NCBI RefSeq assembly: GCF_014297445.1
Contig: NZ_JACORU010000006.1
Coordinates: 124,001-188,000, forward strand
Length of the DNA: 64,000 bases
Direction: 5' to 3'
Source of the DNA: Ramlibacter albus
Lineage (GTDB): Bacteria > Pseudomonadota > Gammaproteobacteria > Burkholderiales > Burkholderiaceae_C
Positions 62,799-64,000 of this stretch are shown here, in pieces (position 1 is the stretch's first letter; each line of letters begins with the position of its first letter). The notes under the pieces were generated by a model that worked only from the letters and a program-made list of their open reading frames with translations, had not been told where the DNA came from and did not search any database. The position numbers were made by a program, and so were the translations under genes.

Positions 62799-64000
62799 TC
62801 ACGAGCTCTTGCGCACGCGCAGATACCACTCGCACAGCAGGCGCACCTGCCGCTTCGTGTAGCCCTTCTCCTCCATGCGGTGCACGAAGTCCTCGTGCTT
62901 CTTCGCCTCGTCGGCCGAAGCCTTGGCGTTGAAGCTGATGACGGGCAGCAGCTCCTCGGTGTTGGAGAACATCTTCTTCTCGATCACCGTGCGCAGCTTC
63001 TCGTAGCTGGTCCACACCGGGTTCTTGCCCGCGTTGTTGGCGCGCGCCCGCAGCACGAAGTTGACGATCTCGTTGCGGAAGTCCTTCGGGTTGGACAGGC
63101 CGGCCGGCTTCTCGATCTTCTCGAGCTCGGAGTTCAGCGCCGCGCGGTCGAAGATCTCGCCCGTGTCGGTGTCGCGGAACTCCTGGTCCTGGATCCAGAA
63201 GTCGGCATACGTGACGTAGCGGTCGAAGATGTTCTGGCCGTACTCGGAGTAAGACTCCAGGTACGCCGTCTGGATCTCCTTGCCGATGAACTCGGCATAG
63301 CGGGCCGCCAGGTGCTCCTTGATGTAGGTGAGGTACTTCTGCTCGGTCTCGGGCGGGAACTGCTCGCGCTCGATCTGCTGCTCCAGCACGTACATCAGGT
63401 GCACCGGGTTGGCCGCAACCTCGTTGCTGTCGAAGTTGAACACCTTGGAGATGATCTTGAAGGCGAAGCGCGTGCTGATGCCCGTCATGCCCTCGTCGAC
63501 GCCGGCGTAGTCGCGGTACTCCTGGTAGCTCTTGGCCTTGGGGTCCGTGTCCTTGAGGTTCTCGCCGTCGTAGATCTGCATCTTGCTGAAGATGCTGCTG
63601 TTCTCGGGCTCCTTCAGGCGCGTGAGCACGGAGAACTGGGCCATCATCTTGAGCGTGCCGGGGGCGCACACCGCGTCCTTGAGGGACGAGTTCTGCACCA
63701 GCTTCTCGTAGATCTTGATCTCCTCGGTGACGCGCAGGCAGTACGGCACCTTCACCACGTAGATGCGGTCGAGGAAGGCCTCGTTGTTCTTGTTGTTCTT
63801 GAACGCCTTCCACTCGCTCTCGTTGGAGTGGGCCATCACGATGCCGTCGAAGGGAATGGCGCCGAAGCCCTCGGTGCCCTTGAAGTTGCCTTCCTGCGTG
63901 GCCGTCAGCAGCGGGTGCAGCACCTTGATGGGCGCCTTGAACATCTCGACGAATTCCAGCAGGCCCTGGTTGGCCAGGCACAGGCCGCCGGAGTAGCTGT
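62799..64000 (-). CDS. prkA: PrkA/YeaG family serine protein kinase (5' end outside window)
   Basis: About 400 C-terminal residues are visible, reading on from ANQGLLEFVEMFKAPIKVLH. EGFGAIPFDGIVMAHSNESE, DRIYVVKVPYCLRVTEEIKI and NSSLKDAVCAPGTLKMMAQF are PrkA AAA-like-domain motifs; YDGENLKDTDPKAKSYQEYR and LCEWYLRVRKSS mark the C-terminal kinase part. The N-terminal Walker A lies beyond the window. PrkA/YeaG is a serine kinase of the starvation response. The real start lies beyond the right edge; an internal ATG at 63944 is not it, since conserved sequence continues upstream. Confidence 0.93.
   Translation of the reverse strand, partial: SYSGGLCLANQGLLEFVEMFKAPIKVLHPLLTATQEGNFKGTEGFGAIPFDGIVMAHSNESEWKAFKNNKNNEAFLDRIYVVKVPYCLRVTEEIKIYEKLVQNSSLKDAVCAPGTLKMMAQFSVLTRLKEPENSSIFSKMQIYDGENLKDTDPKAKSYQEYRDYAGVDEGMTGISTRFAFKIISKVFNFDSNEVAANPVHLMYVLEQQIEREQFPPETEQKYLTYIKEHLAARYAEFIGKEIQTAYLESYSEYGQNIFDRYVTYADFWIQDQEFRDTDTGEIFDRAALNSELEKIEKPAGLSNPKDFRNEIVNFVLRARANNAGKNPVWTSYEKLRTVIEKKMFSNTEELLPVISFNAKASADEAKKHEDFVHRMEEKGYTKRQVRLLCEWYLRVRKSS

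Overview
The window reads as chromosomal DNA of a high-GC betaproteobacterium of the order Burkholderiales, most like the Comamonadaceae (Ramlibacter/Variovorax type). Supporting signs: an Arg32-type elongation factor P next to its rhamnosyltransferase EarP; five Bug/TctC-type periplasmic receptors; a short phasin; an RpoD with a long Lys/Ala/Pro-rich N-terminal extension; and strong G/C bias at third codon positions. Assignment is by gene content and style only; no rRNA or tRNA gene was seen.

Layout. 1-4.3 kb: a coupled haloacetate dehalogenase/tartrate-type dehydrogenase pair with a divergent LysR regulator, then an EamA transporter. 3.7-8.1 kb: housekeeping genes uvrC-pgsA on the minus strand and earP-efp on the plus strand. 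8.1-16 kb: a DUF3445 protein, an AEC transporter, a GYF-like membrane protein, a LOG hydrolase, then a minus-strand chain of overlapping genes (NhaD-type antiporter, 2-hydroxyacid dehydrogenase, RmuC, MFS). 16.1-21.9 kb: a CsbD stress cluster, nitroreductase and histone-deacetylase-like genes, a phasin with a dyad-flanked promoter and an unusual structured 3' region, a Fur-box-controlled iron receptor, and an SDR with a perfect operator-like palindrome. 21.9-28.3 kb: gamma-glutamyltransferase, YihY, two tandemly duplicated Bug receptors, acyl-CoA synthetase. 28.3-32.8 kb: dnaG-rpoD. 32.8-33.9 kb: a HEPN/nucleotidyltransferase toxin-antitoxin-like pair. 33.9-38.6 kb: a CoA-transferase/racemase/Bug operon with a divergent LysR. 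38.6-49.1 kb: accessory genes, including an unrecognised helical protein family in a decaying tandem array and a very large MalT-like regulator with a C-terminal SARP/BTAD module. 49.1-59.4 kb: a hybrid histidine kinase, porin, periplasmic binding proteins, serine hydrolase, dienoyl-CoA-reductase-like SDR, esterase and a NarL-type response regulator. 59.9-64 kb: the spoVR-yeaH-prkA starvation operon, with prkA cut by the window edge.

Most interesting observation: three divergent intergenic regions in the last third (kinase/porin, ABC receptor/serine hydrolase, response regulator/secreted protein) each carry a 12-bp dyad of the form ATAC-N4-GTAT. In each, a TA-containing -10-like element lies about 25-26 bp beyond the dyad, which would put the dyad where a class II activator binds. 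Together with the hybrid kinase and NarL-type regulator bracketing the region, this suggests a small, previously unnamed two-component regulon for outer-membrane and secreted proteins. Second in interest is the tandem array of the unknown 529-residue family at 40.95-42.98 kb.
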